From Celoporthe dispersa (Eukaryota; Ascomycota; Sordariomycetes; Diaporthales; Cryphonectriaceae), in NCBI GenBank assembly GCA_016584495.1, contig WAID01000003.1, positions 5,288,501 to 5,352,500 of the forward strand: DNA of 64,000 nt, read 5' to 3'. Within the stretch, counting starts at the first letter, position 1. Every line of letters starts with the position of its first letter. The notes beneath the pieces are model-generated. The model searched no databases. It was not told where the DNA came from and was given only the letters and a program-made list of their open reading frames with translations. A program made the translations under genes and the position numbers. Shown here piece after piece: positions 35,401 through 46,160 of the stretch.

Positions 35401-36521
35401 CCACCGTTTTGGTGTAAAGATCATGTATACCATCCAAACCTGTCAACTCTGGAAGTTTTTGTCATCACACCAGGCCATGTCGGACAGGAAAGGGCCCATC
35501 CTTCGTCAAGCCAGGAGGTCGACACACAGGACCAAGGACGTTCCGGATACCCTTCGTCTTTCATCCCCCTCCCCTCTTGGACATGCGTGGACGAACCGTT
35601 CCTGAAGGACCCAGGATCTGGCAACCACAACAATGACGTCTGAAAGCGTCTCGCGTCACCTGGTGATGCATAGGTAAGTATGACCTCGTTTGCATACTAG
35701 CAACAGCTTCCGGCCGCTGGACTGTTTGTGCCCTGCATATTACTGGCGTCTTCTTTGTTTCATGCCTTGGACCCGACACCTTGCTCTTCTCTTGGCCAAC
35801 ACGATAAACTGGGTTGGACTTGCCTGCCTCTGCGCACTCGACTTTCATCACCTGAGATGGGATCCTGGAGCCTTGCCCTATTTCCTAAATCCAACAAAAC
35901 CAGCGTCCTTGTGCCCCAAGGGCTCGGCAATTTTATTTTGATTGCCTGTGCAGTCGCACGATAACGTACCGTCACCGAGGCCCAACCCTGAAGGACGTCC
36001 TGGATTATACTTGGCTTTTCTTGTTCAATCCCTCGGATCCAGCTTGAGGACGACACTGCACGACACGGGACGCTGTCCCGCTCTCCATTTGATTGCTCTG
36101 TTGCACAGTTGTCTGTTGCTGTCTGCTTTTGCTACGTTCTCGACCAATGGAATTCTTGACTCGCCCTTCCGCTTGTATCTTGCTGGACCTTCTACTTGCC
36201 TGGATGCGCTTCAACTGGACTCCTGAACAACCCCCCGGCCCTGGAATGCAAGATGGCTCTTGTCAGGTCTCATCTCTGGCTTATTCTCAATTTGGTCTGT
36301 AAACACCCTATTCCAGATACTAGCTGTATATAAAACTAACCTGTCACTACAGGACAAAGTTGTACTATTTTGATGAATTGCCTATTCGCTTGATTTATCT
36401 TGTTTGCTTTCATTTTTTTTCCTTTTTTTCTCTTGGGACTGTAGTTTTCAATTCGGCAAGGGGTTCGTGGAGACACAGGACACTGACCTTTCGACTCAGC
36501 GACTACAGTTACTCTCAGCCC
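29405..36521. other. 7-kb gene-poor tract; leader of the C2H2 gene at its right end
   Basis: No gene supported between the two divergent regulators. 29405-30100 is probably leader and promoter of the - strand gene (T-runs at 29658 and 29782). 30100-34600 contains only short frames with no codon bias. From about 34650 to 36521 the DNA is pyrimidine-rich on the + strand with several good splice signals, including the donor TAG|GTAAGTATG at 35672 and the acceptor CACTACAG at 36352 preceded by AACTAACC. This is best read as a long, spliced 5' leader. A 321-codon open frame at 34678-35643 lies in it and looks like low-complexity leader translation. Confidence 0.45.
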
Positions 36522-38199
36522 ATGCCTTCAGCTTCCTCTGGAATTTTCTCTTTTTCTCAAACAGGACCATCAGCTGATCCGTCAGGATCAGCATGGGACA
36601 ATACGACAGTAGCAGGGTCACAGAACTTTTTCGCAGACCAAGGAGAATCCGAGGAGTACCCCTTCACACTAGGCCCCTTCCCCCAAAGAAACCGGATGGA
36701 GCCCGTGGATGATTTCCAAGCTATCTGGATGTCAACTGCACCAGCAGTCTGCCAGGATCACACTCGAAAGGCCGAGCCAATGCGTCGAATCTCCTCCAAG
36801 AGTTCTGCGTATAGCCACAAGACCACCGACTCTGTTCCAAGCAGGAGCCCATCTGGGCTCCAGACGGCAATGTCACAATGCGCCTCTCAAGCGTCAAGTT
36901 TTGACATGACAGGTAATGAATCCACCACCACCTACACGGACGGACTCCAGGGCAACGGTCGTTCCATGGACTCTCAGTTTCTCTTCCAGCAGCCCCACAG
37001 CTTGACGACAACACCGGAGATGATGTACTCCCACATGGATGGACACGGAACCTCTTCAGGCCTGAATGACTTCGCTGCCGCCCAGCACGTCGACCCCGTG
37101 AACCTGAACTTCGAGACCAGCGTGTCCGGTGGCTCCCCCTGCCACGACCTGGGACAACCTGAGCGAGGTGACAACACCAAAGGACGACACCTGGGGCCCC
37201 TATCTGCAAAGCTCTCCCAACACCAGCGTCTCGTCCGGCTCTCCTAGCATCCCTGTCATGGATAACTTCAGCCTGACTGGTCCTGCTATTCAGCCCATGA
37301 TGACCGGTACAGACCTCGAGATCAGTATGTCGTCCGTTGTGGGTGACGAGCAGGTTCAGCTGCAGGACTGGGCCGCTTCACTCCCTGGTAGCGAAGGTGA
37401 GAATGCTAGGGACCACCCGCTCTACAGGACAGCACTGCCTGCAGCCGATGGCCTCTACCACTGCCCTTGGGAAGGACAAACAGGCTGCTGCCACAGGCCA
37501 GAGAAGCTAAAGTGCAACTACGAGTAAGTCGTCTCTCAAGTCACGCTCAGCATTTGTCCTCGTACTCATGATCTCCACCATCACAGCAAATTCGTTGATT
37601 CCCACCTGAAGCCCTACCGTTGCAAGATGGACAGCTGCAAGGAACTTCCCTTCTCCTCCACGGCCTGCCTGCTCCGACACGAGAGGGAGGCGCACGGCAT
37701 GCATGGCCACGGAACGAAGCCTTACCCTTGCACCTTCAGCGGATGTGACCGTGCCCAACCCGGAAATGGCTTTCCTCGCAAGTGGAACCTCCATGACCAC
37801 ATGCAGCGTGTCCACAATGCCGCGCCTCCTTCGCCTGACGAGGATGGACGCAAGGACGCCGCCAGGTCCAGGAAGAGGAAGAGCGATGCGAGCGGCAACA
37901 GCACTGGTCGCAAGTCTCCCAAGTCCCGCAAGACCAGCCCAAAGATGCAAGCCCAGGTGCCAGTCAAGGTTGACTTGTCAGCCAAGCTCCGAGAGGAATG
38001 GTCCACCATCCAAGCCAGCCTGCCCAGTGTTGCCCAGGAGCTCGGCCAGCTTGACGACCCCACGGTCATGATGCAGATCAGCCGCATCAAGGACAGCCTC
38101 AACTCACTGGAGAGGATCCATATGGACTACACGGCCCACATCAAGAGCACCGACCCAGCCCAGCTCCAGGGCCATCACTTCGTGCAGCAATCAGGTTGA
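36522..38199 (+). CDS. C2H2 zinc-finger transcription factor
   Basis: Exons 36522-37523 and 37587-38199; intron GTAAGT..CACAG, phase 2. The N-terminal 330 residues are Ser/Thr/Gln-rich and disordered, as is common for activation regions. The zinc fingers lie near the start of exon 2: a degenerate Cys-rich unit spans the intron (YHCPWEGQTGCCH to PYRC), followed by two C-X4-C..H-X4-H fingers (CKMDSC..HEREAH and CTFSGC..HMQRVH). A basic Ser/Lys stretch (probable nuclear localisation signal) and a C-terminal helical region come next. The start chosen is the ATG at 36522; the frame is open upstream to 36360 but encodes a hydrophobic leader-like stretch. The frame breaks once at the C5 run 37135-37139. 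Dropping one C joins SVSGGSP to ATTWDNL and gives 538 codons. Likely a DNA-binding regulator; targets unknown. Confidence 0.83.
37135..37139 (+). other. C5 run: +1 frameshift in the C2H2 gene
   Basis: The upstream frame runs on only to a stop at 37247 with loss of composition. Dropping one C continues directly into the Ser/Thr-rich frame that leads to the zinc fingers. No intron fits. Confidence 0.78.
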
Positions 38200-40169
38200 A
38201 GAATTATCGGTTAGTCCCACCATATCTGCTGTTCGAGGCTTGCCTGGGTTCAGTCTCGGGAGACCTTAAAAAGAATTGTTCAGAATTCTAACAGCTTCCA
38301 TAGATGCGAAAGTCCCGACGTCGTTGGCGTCGCTTAGCATTGCAAGTGCAAGATAGATGAGAGACCGTCTTGGAATATCTGCTATCTCGCCACGGACCTA
38401 GAGGGTCCGAGACATGTGCAGCGCCAAGCTGTGAGAAGGCCCACCGCGCCGCTGCGCTGCGCCGATGATCACCACCACATCACTGCAGCGTACACCAAGG
38501 CTACCATCCGGGGCCACCTGGAGAACCAGCCAGCCGTCGGCTCATCTGGATTCGTGGAGCGCGACGAGCCCTCAGTGGATCACTATGGAGGACCGCTGTC
38601 TCCCCTACGCGAGTTGCATAGAGCATTACTCGTGGGATACTGCCTCGCACAGGCAGGCGTGCGTTTTAAAAAAAATTGGTTTTGAGTTTTTGAAAATTTG
38701 GTATCATAGAATCATTGGAAGGGGCAACCTTTGCTGGACGACAGGACAGTCACATGACAACAGTCTCAGATCACAGCTTTGGGTTCGGAATATGGATACT
38801 GTTCGCGTTGGAAATGATTTTCTCGGGGGAACTGTCTGCTTAGGTACACGGGCGCTGGAGTTTGTCTGCTTGATGCCATTCGAGAGTGTTTTGCTGGAAT
38901 TTTCTGCTTGACAGAGAGTCGCGTATGATTTGGTGGAAAATGAACCAAGAAAAAAAAAGAAAAAAAGGATTACACATGTTTTTCCAAATTCTGTCAGCCT
39001 CGGTACTCTTCGTGCACACGAGATCGTGATGATATTCATGTGTTCACCTCTCCTGCATACATTGCCGACCTCAGCGGCGAGTATGAGAATGTATGTTCAG
39101 ACGAGGTTCTCGCAACTGATGCAGGATACAATCGAGCTGCGAAACGGTAGACTGTCAGGGAGATCACGAGTGTTCTTTATACCATTTGGGCTCAGGGCAA
39201 TTCACAGCTAACCCACTTACACGTAGGATCGTACTCCACGTCTTCATCGATTGATTGCCCATCATGGACTCGGTCGCCCCGTCTCCATCCGGTGGAGATG
39301 GTCTGGAACCGATCCACGAAGCCTCATGGTACAAACACGGAGAGACAGACAGAAGCCATCATCTCATGTTATGCTTTGGGCTCTCAGCCCAGTCAAGTTC
39401 TGGAACCCCGCCCCCCTCCGGACCAAAATCTGGTCTTGAGAGCCTGTCAACTGTCAACCCTGCCTGTCTGGGCCAGCGGGCGTTGGGCACCAGCAGAAAC
39501 AGTTGGGCAGCTCTGCGTCGGCTGATCCGGCTGAATATGGTGATGGAAGAAGGGTGGAGAGAGGGAACAAGGGGGCGCATGGGTCAGTCTCACGCCAGTT
39601 GTACAAATGGGGTTTACAGCTCGGCAGCCACCAGGTCAGGTGGTCTTGCTATGGCTTGGGGTGGTTAGTCTGGGTCTAACTTTCTACCACAGCAGATGGT
39701 GGTCAATAGACTTTTTCTCCTTGTACCAGGTGCTGCTATACTCTATCTATGAGCCGTAGGGGGCCGGGGAGGAGGGCCCCAAGCTGATGCTCATCTGCTG
39801 CCCAAGAGACGGAATAGATTACATGAGCTGGCACTTGAGAGCACCGCGGGGAACCCACGAGGCAGAATGAGTTGGGTATATGGCATACGCAGGCCCAGTG
39901 GCGGGCGAACCAACGAACCTCCTTGTTCCCATGGGCCGAACTTGGCTCTCTGCTGGCTCGAAAGACGTGGTCCGAGTGCTGGCCATTTATCAATGTCATG
40001 AGAATCTTATTCCTGCCTAGCAAAAAATTATAAGAAATAAATAAATCACTAGCCCACAGCGAGAACACCGAGCGAATCTAGGTATGGGTATTGCATAGTT
40101 GTACAGTACAGTCTGCCTGGGAGAAATCAAACCAGTTCGTCCGCCACTTCACTCTATTATTACCTCACC
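38200..40169. other. convergent intergenic region, no gene seen
   Basis: 3' flanks of the C2H2 gene (+) and the Hsp70-like gene (-). Short frames only. A small A-rich run lies at 38947-38968. Confidence 0.5.
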
Positions 40170-42857
40170 TTACTTTCTTCCTCCGCTCTGCTGGATCGAC
40201 AACTTTGTCAGGAAGTCAGACAGCTGGTCCTGCTTCTCGGACTCCTTCTCTATGCTCAGCCGTGCCTGGCCGACCACCTTGCCCTGGACCACCACCCTGA
40301 AGTGCATATACCCAAGCTGGTCCTCGACGATCGTCATGAGCTCGAAGTCAACCTTGTACGTCCGCTTGCCGTTCTTGCCCACCTTGTTCTCAAAGACGTT
40401 GTAGTCGACATTGGACAGGTCAGAGATCACGGTGCCGACTTGGATGACCGCTTTGGGGGGAGAGGGTGACCCGTCAGCGGCTGTAATCCAATCATCATGC
40501 TATATACAGTGAAGGTGATGAGCATGCCACTTACAGTTATGCGTCTGGAATTCAGGCGCCAAATCCGCGTTGCTCTCATAAAGCTCAAGCGTGTAAATTC
40601 TATCGTCACCTTCCTCAGACGTCCAGTATATCGATCGTCGTTTGTTGGTCTCTGCAGTGATTGTCTCTCCCTGCTCAAGAAGTCAGCTTTCAAATTTTCA
40701 GGGGGGATTTTTTTTTCTCTTCCTTTTTTCCTAGTGCTCTGGGAAAGGGCATCCTCTCTGACCTTGTCAATCATCCAAATCATCTTGTCACAAACCCTCT
40801 TTCTGCCATAAAAGTCGTAATAGCAGTCATGCTCATTATCTGCACCCTCTTCGAACGGTCGGCCTGTCGTGTATCCCACGTGGGATCGGCTCTTCTTCTC
40901 TTTGACCATTGGTCCTTGTAGCCCTCGGACGGCAGCGCCCACGCAGATAGCCTCCCATCTGCCAAATCCCGAGTCAGTCCTCTGCAATGTCTAGCGATTA
41001 GGGGGTACAGCTTTGCTGTGAACTTACGATCTTGGGGGGTTGAATACAGAAATCCCTGATGGACACCACTCCTTAATCTTTTTGTACAAATAGGGCGAGG
41101 TACCGAATCCGCCAACTAGAACGATTGTCTGCGGTGCAGTATATTGTCAACAGTCAGGTTCATTTGTTTTGGAACACCTCTCTCTAGCCCTCATCCATGA
41201 GATACTCACATTCACGCTACGTCCTGCCTTCTCTGTAGCCTTGATCTGCTTCTGCAACAGTCCCAGGACTTGCTGCACAACCGGATCGAATAGTTGCTTC
41301 ATGTCGAAACTGCAGGCGGAACGGGTCAGATACAGAATATCATTCTCGACAGAGCACGATTCCCCAAATCTTACCCTGTCAGGATGACCTCGTTGTCGTC
41401 ATCATCGTAATGCTCAGAAGCCCTGGCCTGCATCTTCAGGTTCAACCGCGTATTACGAGGATGATCAGACACTCCGAAGTCTTTCTTTGCGGCCTCAAAA
41501 TCCTTCATGAATTTGGAGGTCACGCCGCGCTTCTCCTCCGGCACCCTTTCAAACACCCCTCCGAAGCGCTTCTTCATAAGCTGGTAGAAGGCTCGGTCGA
41601 TCGTGGTCGAGCCACACTTTCCGGCTGGGTGATGATAATGTCAGTACTTGAGATATGACGGTGTGATTATTATCTCGTGTGCGCATACCTTCACTCACGC
41701 ATACTTCCTTCAACGAAAGTTTGGGTTTTTCTGAAGTAATCTCGTACGAAGCCAGATCCTGGACTCGTGAATCAGCTACGTGCTGCCTGGGATGCGCGCC
41801 TGAACAGCTCCGCGGATGATTGAACTGTGATGCCAGTGAAACTTACCACAGTACCACCACCACAATCGCAAACAAGGACAATTTTGCCGGTCTAATTGCG
41901 ATCCACATGATTGATTAGCAAACACTCGAATGAGAAGTCAATCTGCCGCTGGACAACGAGGACCGCATACCATCACATGAGGAGATGGCCCTTTGGCAGT
42001 CAGGCCGCTCAGGCAAGCAATAGCCGCAGCCTCGGGCTCCTTGACGAGGTGGATCTCATCATTGTGCCTGCTCCCGAAGCCAGCCCGGGTCGCCGCCTGT
42101 AGCGTAGCGTTCTGCGCCCTGTGAGACCACAGGGCCGGGAGCGTGAACCAGAACTGGATGGGCGTGACAGCCAGGATCTCCTCGGAGAGTTTTCGCCCGA
42201 GCTCTCGCATCATGTGCGTGTAGAGGAACTTGAGGTAATCTGTGACGACATTTGTGGCAGTCTTGCCCGTGGGCGTCGTCTTGAAGCCAGCTCCGTAGTA
42301 TCTGTTGGATGACAATGGTGTCGTCAGGAATGATGCCTTCTTTCAGATACATCTCGTAATTGGCCAGAACAAGCAGAGAAAGACAAAGAAGAGAAAGAGA
42401 GGAGAGAGGAGAGAAGGGAGGGGGTTGTTACGTACTTCCTGAGGTTGCCATCGTCGTGCTGTGTTTCGATCGCGTGGTCGTCCAAGAGAAGTTTAGTCCA
42501 GCTATGATAGATTGTCAATCATTGTCACCGACACAGCCAGGAAAGGAGAGAGGGCGCCCCTTGAAGACTCACCAGTAGGCCAGCTCGCGGTTCTCAATAT
42601 CATAGCCCCAGGTGTAGCGTGGTTCGTAAGAGATACGTGAAGGGACTTGTCTCTGGTACTGATCACCCGCACCCCACGAGTCTAGGACCTCCACATCATG
42701 GACATTGGAGGCATCAGAAAAGACATAGCTGACACCTATGGTGCAAATTCAGACTTCGTTAGATCTTGCTGGCAAGATGGAGACGTGACTGGCTCTTACC
42801 TGAGAACGTCGTGCCATAGTCTACGCCGACGATGAGCTTTTTCACGCTGCCAGACAT
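40170..42857 (-). CDS. Hsp70-like ATPase (HSPA12-like fungal family)
   Basis: Twelve exons: 42857-42800, 42735-42573, 42501-42436, 42301-41971, 41891-41847, 41758-41689, 41624-41375, 41309-41210, 41128-41028, 40979-40763, 40670-40535 and 40450-40170. They total exactly 606 codons. It has the actin/Hsp70 ATPase fold: phosphate-1 loop VGVDYGTTFSGV at the N-terminus, phosphate-2 loop LVCDCGGGTVDLASYEI at about residues 210-230, and the adenosine motif IVLVGGFGTSPYL near 365. A KEPEAAAI connect motif lies before phosphate 2. The C-terminal part is not a canonical DnaK substrate-binding domain, and there is no EEVD tail. Such divergent Hsp70-like proteins are amplified in filamentous fungi, often with unknown function. 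Intron 10 uses the donor GTCAGA. It is divergent from the coiled-coil gene at 43445 (588 bp between starts), so the two may share a promoter. Confidence 0.92.
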
Positions 42858-43444
42858 GGTTGTTGAGGTTCAGCGATATCAAACCATTACAGAACTTTCT
42901 AAAGAGCCAGAGAAAGAACCTCCGACTGTTTGGTTTTCTGCTGGGGAGGATGCTATAGGGAATGACTGGACAAATTCTGAGGAGGGTCAGTGGATTCCCT
43001 TCTGCTTAAAGGTTTCGGCTTGTGGCCAGCGGCTGAGGCAGGATAGATACAAAGGTACTTTGAAGATACATCAAGACGAGGCTATAGGATTTAGATCCTG
43101 GCTGGCTCGTGCCAGGCCCGGCGCTTAGCTATCATGCATGTCAGCAATGATGAACTCCTTGGCAAGCCACAGCTACACAAACAGCAAGGGGTGTTTGGTG
43201 TGTACAGCTGCGACCATGAACGAGACTTGAACAGACATGGCTAGGCATATAAACCAAAAGCATATTATCGATGGGCTCGGCAGATTTGCCCAGGCTTGAT
43301 AATGCCTGGGCCAAAAAACTGTGCTGTCTAATTCACTCGGAGCAGCACGTTATTACATCTTCTCTCATAAGTACAGCCCACTGTTCTCGTCACTGAACTG
43401 TTCCTGTATACCCATTCGAAGATCAGTCTGAACACTCTTGCAAG
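42858..43444. promoter_or_regulatory. divergent promoter between Hsp70-like and coiled-coil genes
   Basis: 587 bp between two start codons on opposite strands. No ORF of substance is present (a 98-codon frame at 42832 overlaps the Hsp70-like start and looks spurious). A bidirectional promoter is inferred from the geometry only; I did not identify a certain factor site. Confidence 0.5.
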
Positions 43445-45329
43445 ATGGGGAAGAAAGGGTACAAAGACAAAGATGGCAGGCCACGTTCCCCCGGCAAGAT
43501 CAGCCTGGACGAGTTCGCCGATCCACAAGCCTCTGCCGCTTCTCAACAAGAAAGGCTTGCTGAGGAAGCCGCTATGCGCGAGTTGCATATAAAAGACCCG
43601 GAAGGCAGGTCCAATAAATTCCACCACCCTTGGACAAACGAGACACCCTGTTCGTAGCTATGAACCACTCTAACAAATGTGTCACCCAGGAGACCAATCT
43701 TTCCTGGCTCGTGCTACACATGAGAACGGGCAGGTTGAGATTGTCACAGTTCAGCTCCAGCGACGGGGCACATTCGAAACGGTTGCTCCCTCGGGCGTAC
43801 GAGAAGTTCCCAGCACGGCTGGCGCGTATCATGACCTCCAGCGGCACGGGGAGAATACGGATAGGAAGCGAACAGTAGACGGCAGAGGAAGCCCCTCCCG
43901 CCCGGCTATCCGCAGCCACGAATCATACAACGCCAAGTACGAGCAGAAATACGGCCAGCAGGTCGCCAGAGAGCCAGCTGGTGTCAGCAAGACTGAATAC
44001 AACATCGTAATCCAACAGCTGCAGAAGACCGAAGACGAGCTGTCCCGACGGAGTTCCCAGTATGAATCGTCCTTCCAGAAGCAGCAAGACTACATTGTCA
44101 ACCTCGAGAGACAGAACCACGGGCTGTCATTGCAGAACCAGAGCCAGCAGAAGATGGTCCAAGATCTTGAGAACCAGGTAGCGACGCTGGCACACCTGGT
44201 CGAGGACCAAGAGAAGCATGTCGTCTCGGCTCAGTCCGCTGCCAAAACCATGATGGAACAAAACAGATCTTTCGCTACCTCGGACAGCGATATCGTTCAG
44301 TGGTTTGCCAACCGATCATCGTCCTGGTACAGCTGGGCCAAAGACACTGCGCATGGCAACAACAAGCAGTGCTTTAACCGGCCTCCAGAGGACATTCGTG
44401 AGTTGATGGCACAACTGCAGACATTCATGGTCCTAGCCATAGATGGTAGGACTCCCGCGGAACTCGATAGAGAGAAGAAGCTGCCGTACATCCTGCTCCA
44501 CGGCATGCTGGCAAATTTCATCTGCGCCGAGATCTTTGCCAGGCCATTCTCGATTCTTGATAGTGTTTCTGGACTCTCCTCCAGCGCCAACACCGGGCCG
44601 GCTTCTAGGGAGTCGAAGGATGTGGACCGTAACGCCAAACAGGCCGAACAGTCTGACCTGCCACTTACAAGCAAAGTCGTGGACAGCCTTTACGATTTTC
44701 TTGTTAAATGTGAGTCCACTTGTGGATAATACTTCTCATGATGAGCAGCAAAACAGAGATGTCCTGGAGGCCTGGCTGACATTAAATTACAATTTCTTTT
44801 CTTTCTAGTGCAAGATAAAGGAGCCCACCAATGGCGCTCACAGCTGATGAGGCTCTTGTCGACAAACGACATGAGCGCGGCAGAAGACAGGGCAGGCCAT
44901 GGTCTGGCTGGGGTCAGCGCCGTGCGGAGGCAGCGTGCAGTGCAGCTGAGCAACAAGTTCCTCAGCAGTGCCGCACGCTTCATGATCAGGGACCCATCCG
45001 ACCCTGGACACCAGCAGTTTCTGGTCGACGAGTTTGACCGGGCGCTGCAGTTCTCGGCCAAGCTCTGGTCACAGCGTTCCGTCGTGCAGTGCCTAGACCT
45101 CAGGGCTCTGCGGGAGAGAGGGGTCGGTTCCTTTCCGCGCATCGGAGACAGCCTGATGGATCTCCACCAGTCCCAGAGGCCAGAGCCAGCTCTTCTTGGC
45201 AAACCTCTGCTGATGGTGCTTCAGCCAGCCATTGTGGCTTGCGGCACCGAAGAAGGCCGAAAGTATGACCAGGTCTCCAGGATCTGGCTGAAAGCTCGTG
45301 TCTGGGTCGGCAGGGGCGGCTCCGGCTGA
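43445..45329 (+). CDS. hypothetical coiled-coil protein next to Hsp70-like gene
   Basis: Exons 43445-43608, 43690-44709 and 44809-45329. The N-terminus is Lys/Gly-rich (MGKKGYKDKDGRPRSPGK) and is followed by a short Glu-rich helix. Residues about 150-240 form a strong coiled coil rich in Gln, Glu and Ser (EYNIVIQQLQKTEDELSRR, QQKMVQDLENQVATLAHL). The C-terminal 320 residues are helical (IVQWFANRSSSWYSWAKD, KLPYILLHGMLANFICAEIF, FLVDEFDRALQFSAKLW). This is a fungal family of unknown function. The first intron (43609-43689, CTCTAAC branch) has compatible phase only if one A is removed from the run 43591-43594; the CDS is then 568 codons. It shares a divergent promoter region with the Hsp70-like gene and lies upstream of the GTPase and NACHT genes. 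A scaffold or client-recognition role is conceivable but not shown. Confidence 0.75.
43591..43594 (+). other. A4 run: apparent +1 frameshift in the coiled-coil gene
   Basis: As given, exon 1 reaches the best donor (CAG|GTCCAA at 43609) in a phase that does not fit exon 2. Dropping one A makes the donor phase 1 and joins to GDQSFLARATHEN with a total CDS divisible by three. Confidence 0.5.
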
Positions 45330-46160
45330 AAAAGAAATAACAACCAGAAAACATGCCCAGGAGGATAAGGCTCTGGAGTGTATTCAGAAAGTAGATTGAT
45401 AACTTGCATAAAGCTATACTCTATCATTTCCCTAGTCAGTTCTACTACGGTACAAGGTCCAGGGACCGCATGGCTGCTGTTTCACTGGTGACAGCCGCTG
45501 GCGCTGATGTCTCAACCCCGGCAACCCACCAGCCCACTTACACAGAAGAAGGGTGTGCGATCCCATTAGTGCGGCCCCGGGGATCCTACTATGCAACCTA
45601 CCGACGGACTATCTTACAATTTGAGTCTAGCCCACTGACCCTCACAGACGCTGTGCTTAGTATAGATGCATAGTACGCGAGAGCGTAGGCTCGACTGACG
45701 GAGGCGCTGAGAAAGTGTCACAGGGGATGCAATAGTTGCAAGGACTCGCGCAGCAAGCTGAGCGGCTGATGAGGGCTTTGCATTGGTGAATGATCTGATC
45801 CCTCTCCAGTGCTGAGCATCCTTCAGCACTTGTCTCCCCACACCTTCACCGAATATTCCATGTGAAATGTGATACCAGGCTGTTATTCCTAGCCTTGTGA
45901 CACCCTGCAGAGATATAAAAACATTTGTCAAAAGAGGATCCACACCACAGCACAGGGCAAGAGATTGCGCTTCTGTGCGGCTCTTCTGATCACTGATTCG
46001 GGTGCTACGCGACAGGCCTCCTGCCTAGCCCTATCTTGTTTCCTCTGCGTCTTGTCTACCCTCTCGGGAGTCTTCACTCAGTTGTTGCTTGCGTATATTC
46101 GATCTCACCAAGTTTTCACACTGTTACTCTCCTCGTTGAACAGACAAGGCTCGAGAAAAG
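45330..46160. other. intergenic, no convincing gene
   Basis: Separates the coiled-coil gene from the GTPase. A 67-codon frame at 45470-45673 (+) begins MAAVSLVTAAGADVSTP and has some coding flavour but no support. The last 130 bases are the pyrimidine-rich leader of the GTPase. Confidence 0.4.

Noticed and set aside
45470..45673. 67-codon + strand frame between coiled-coil gene and GTPase
   Set aside because: Too short, with no splice partner or recognised family; kept only as a note.
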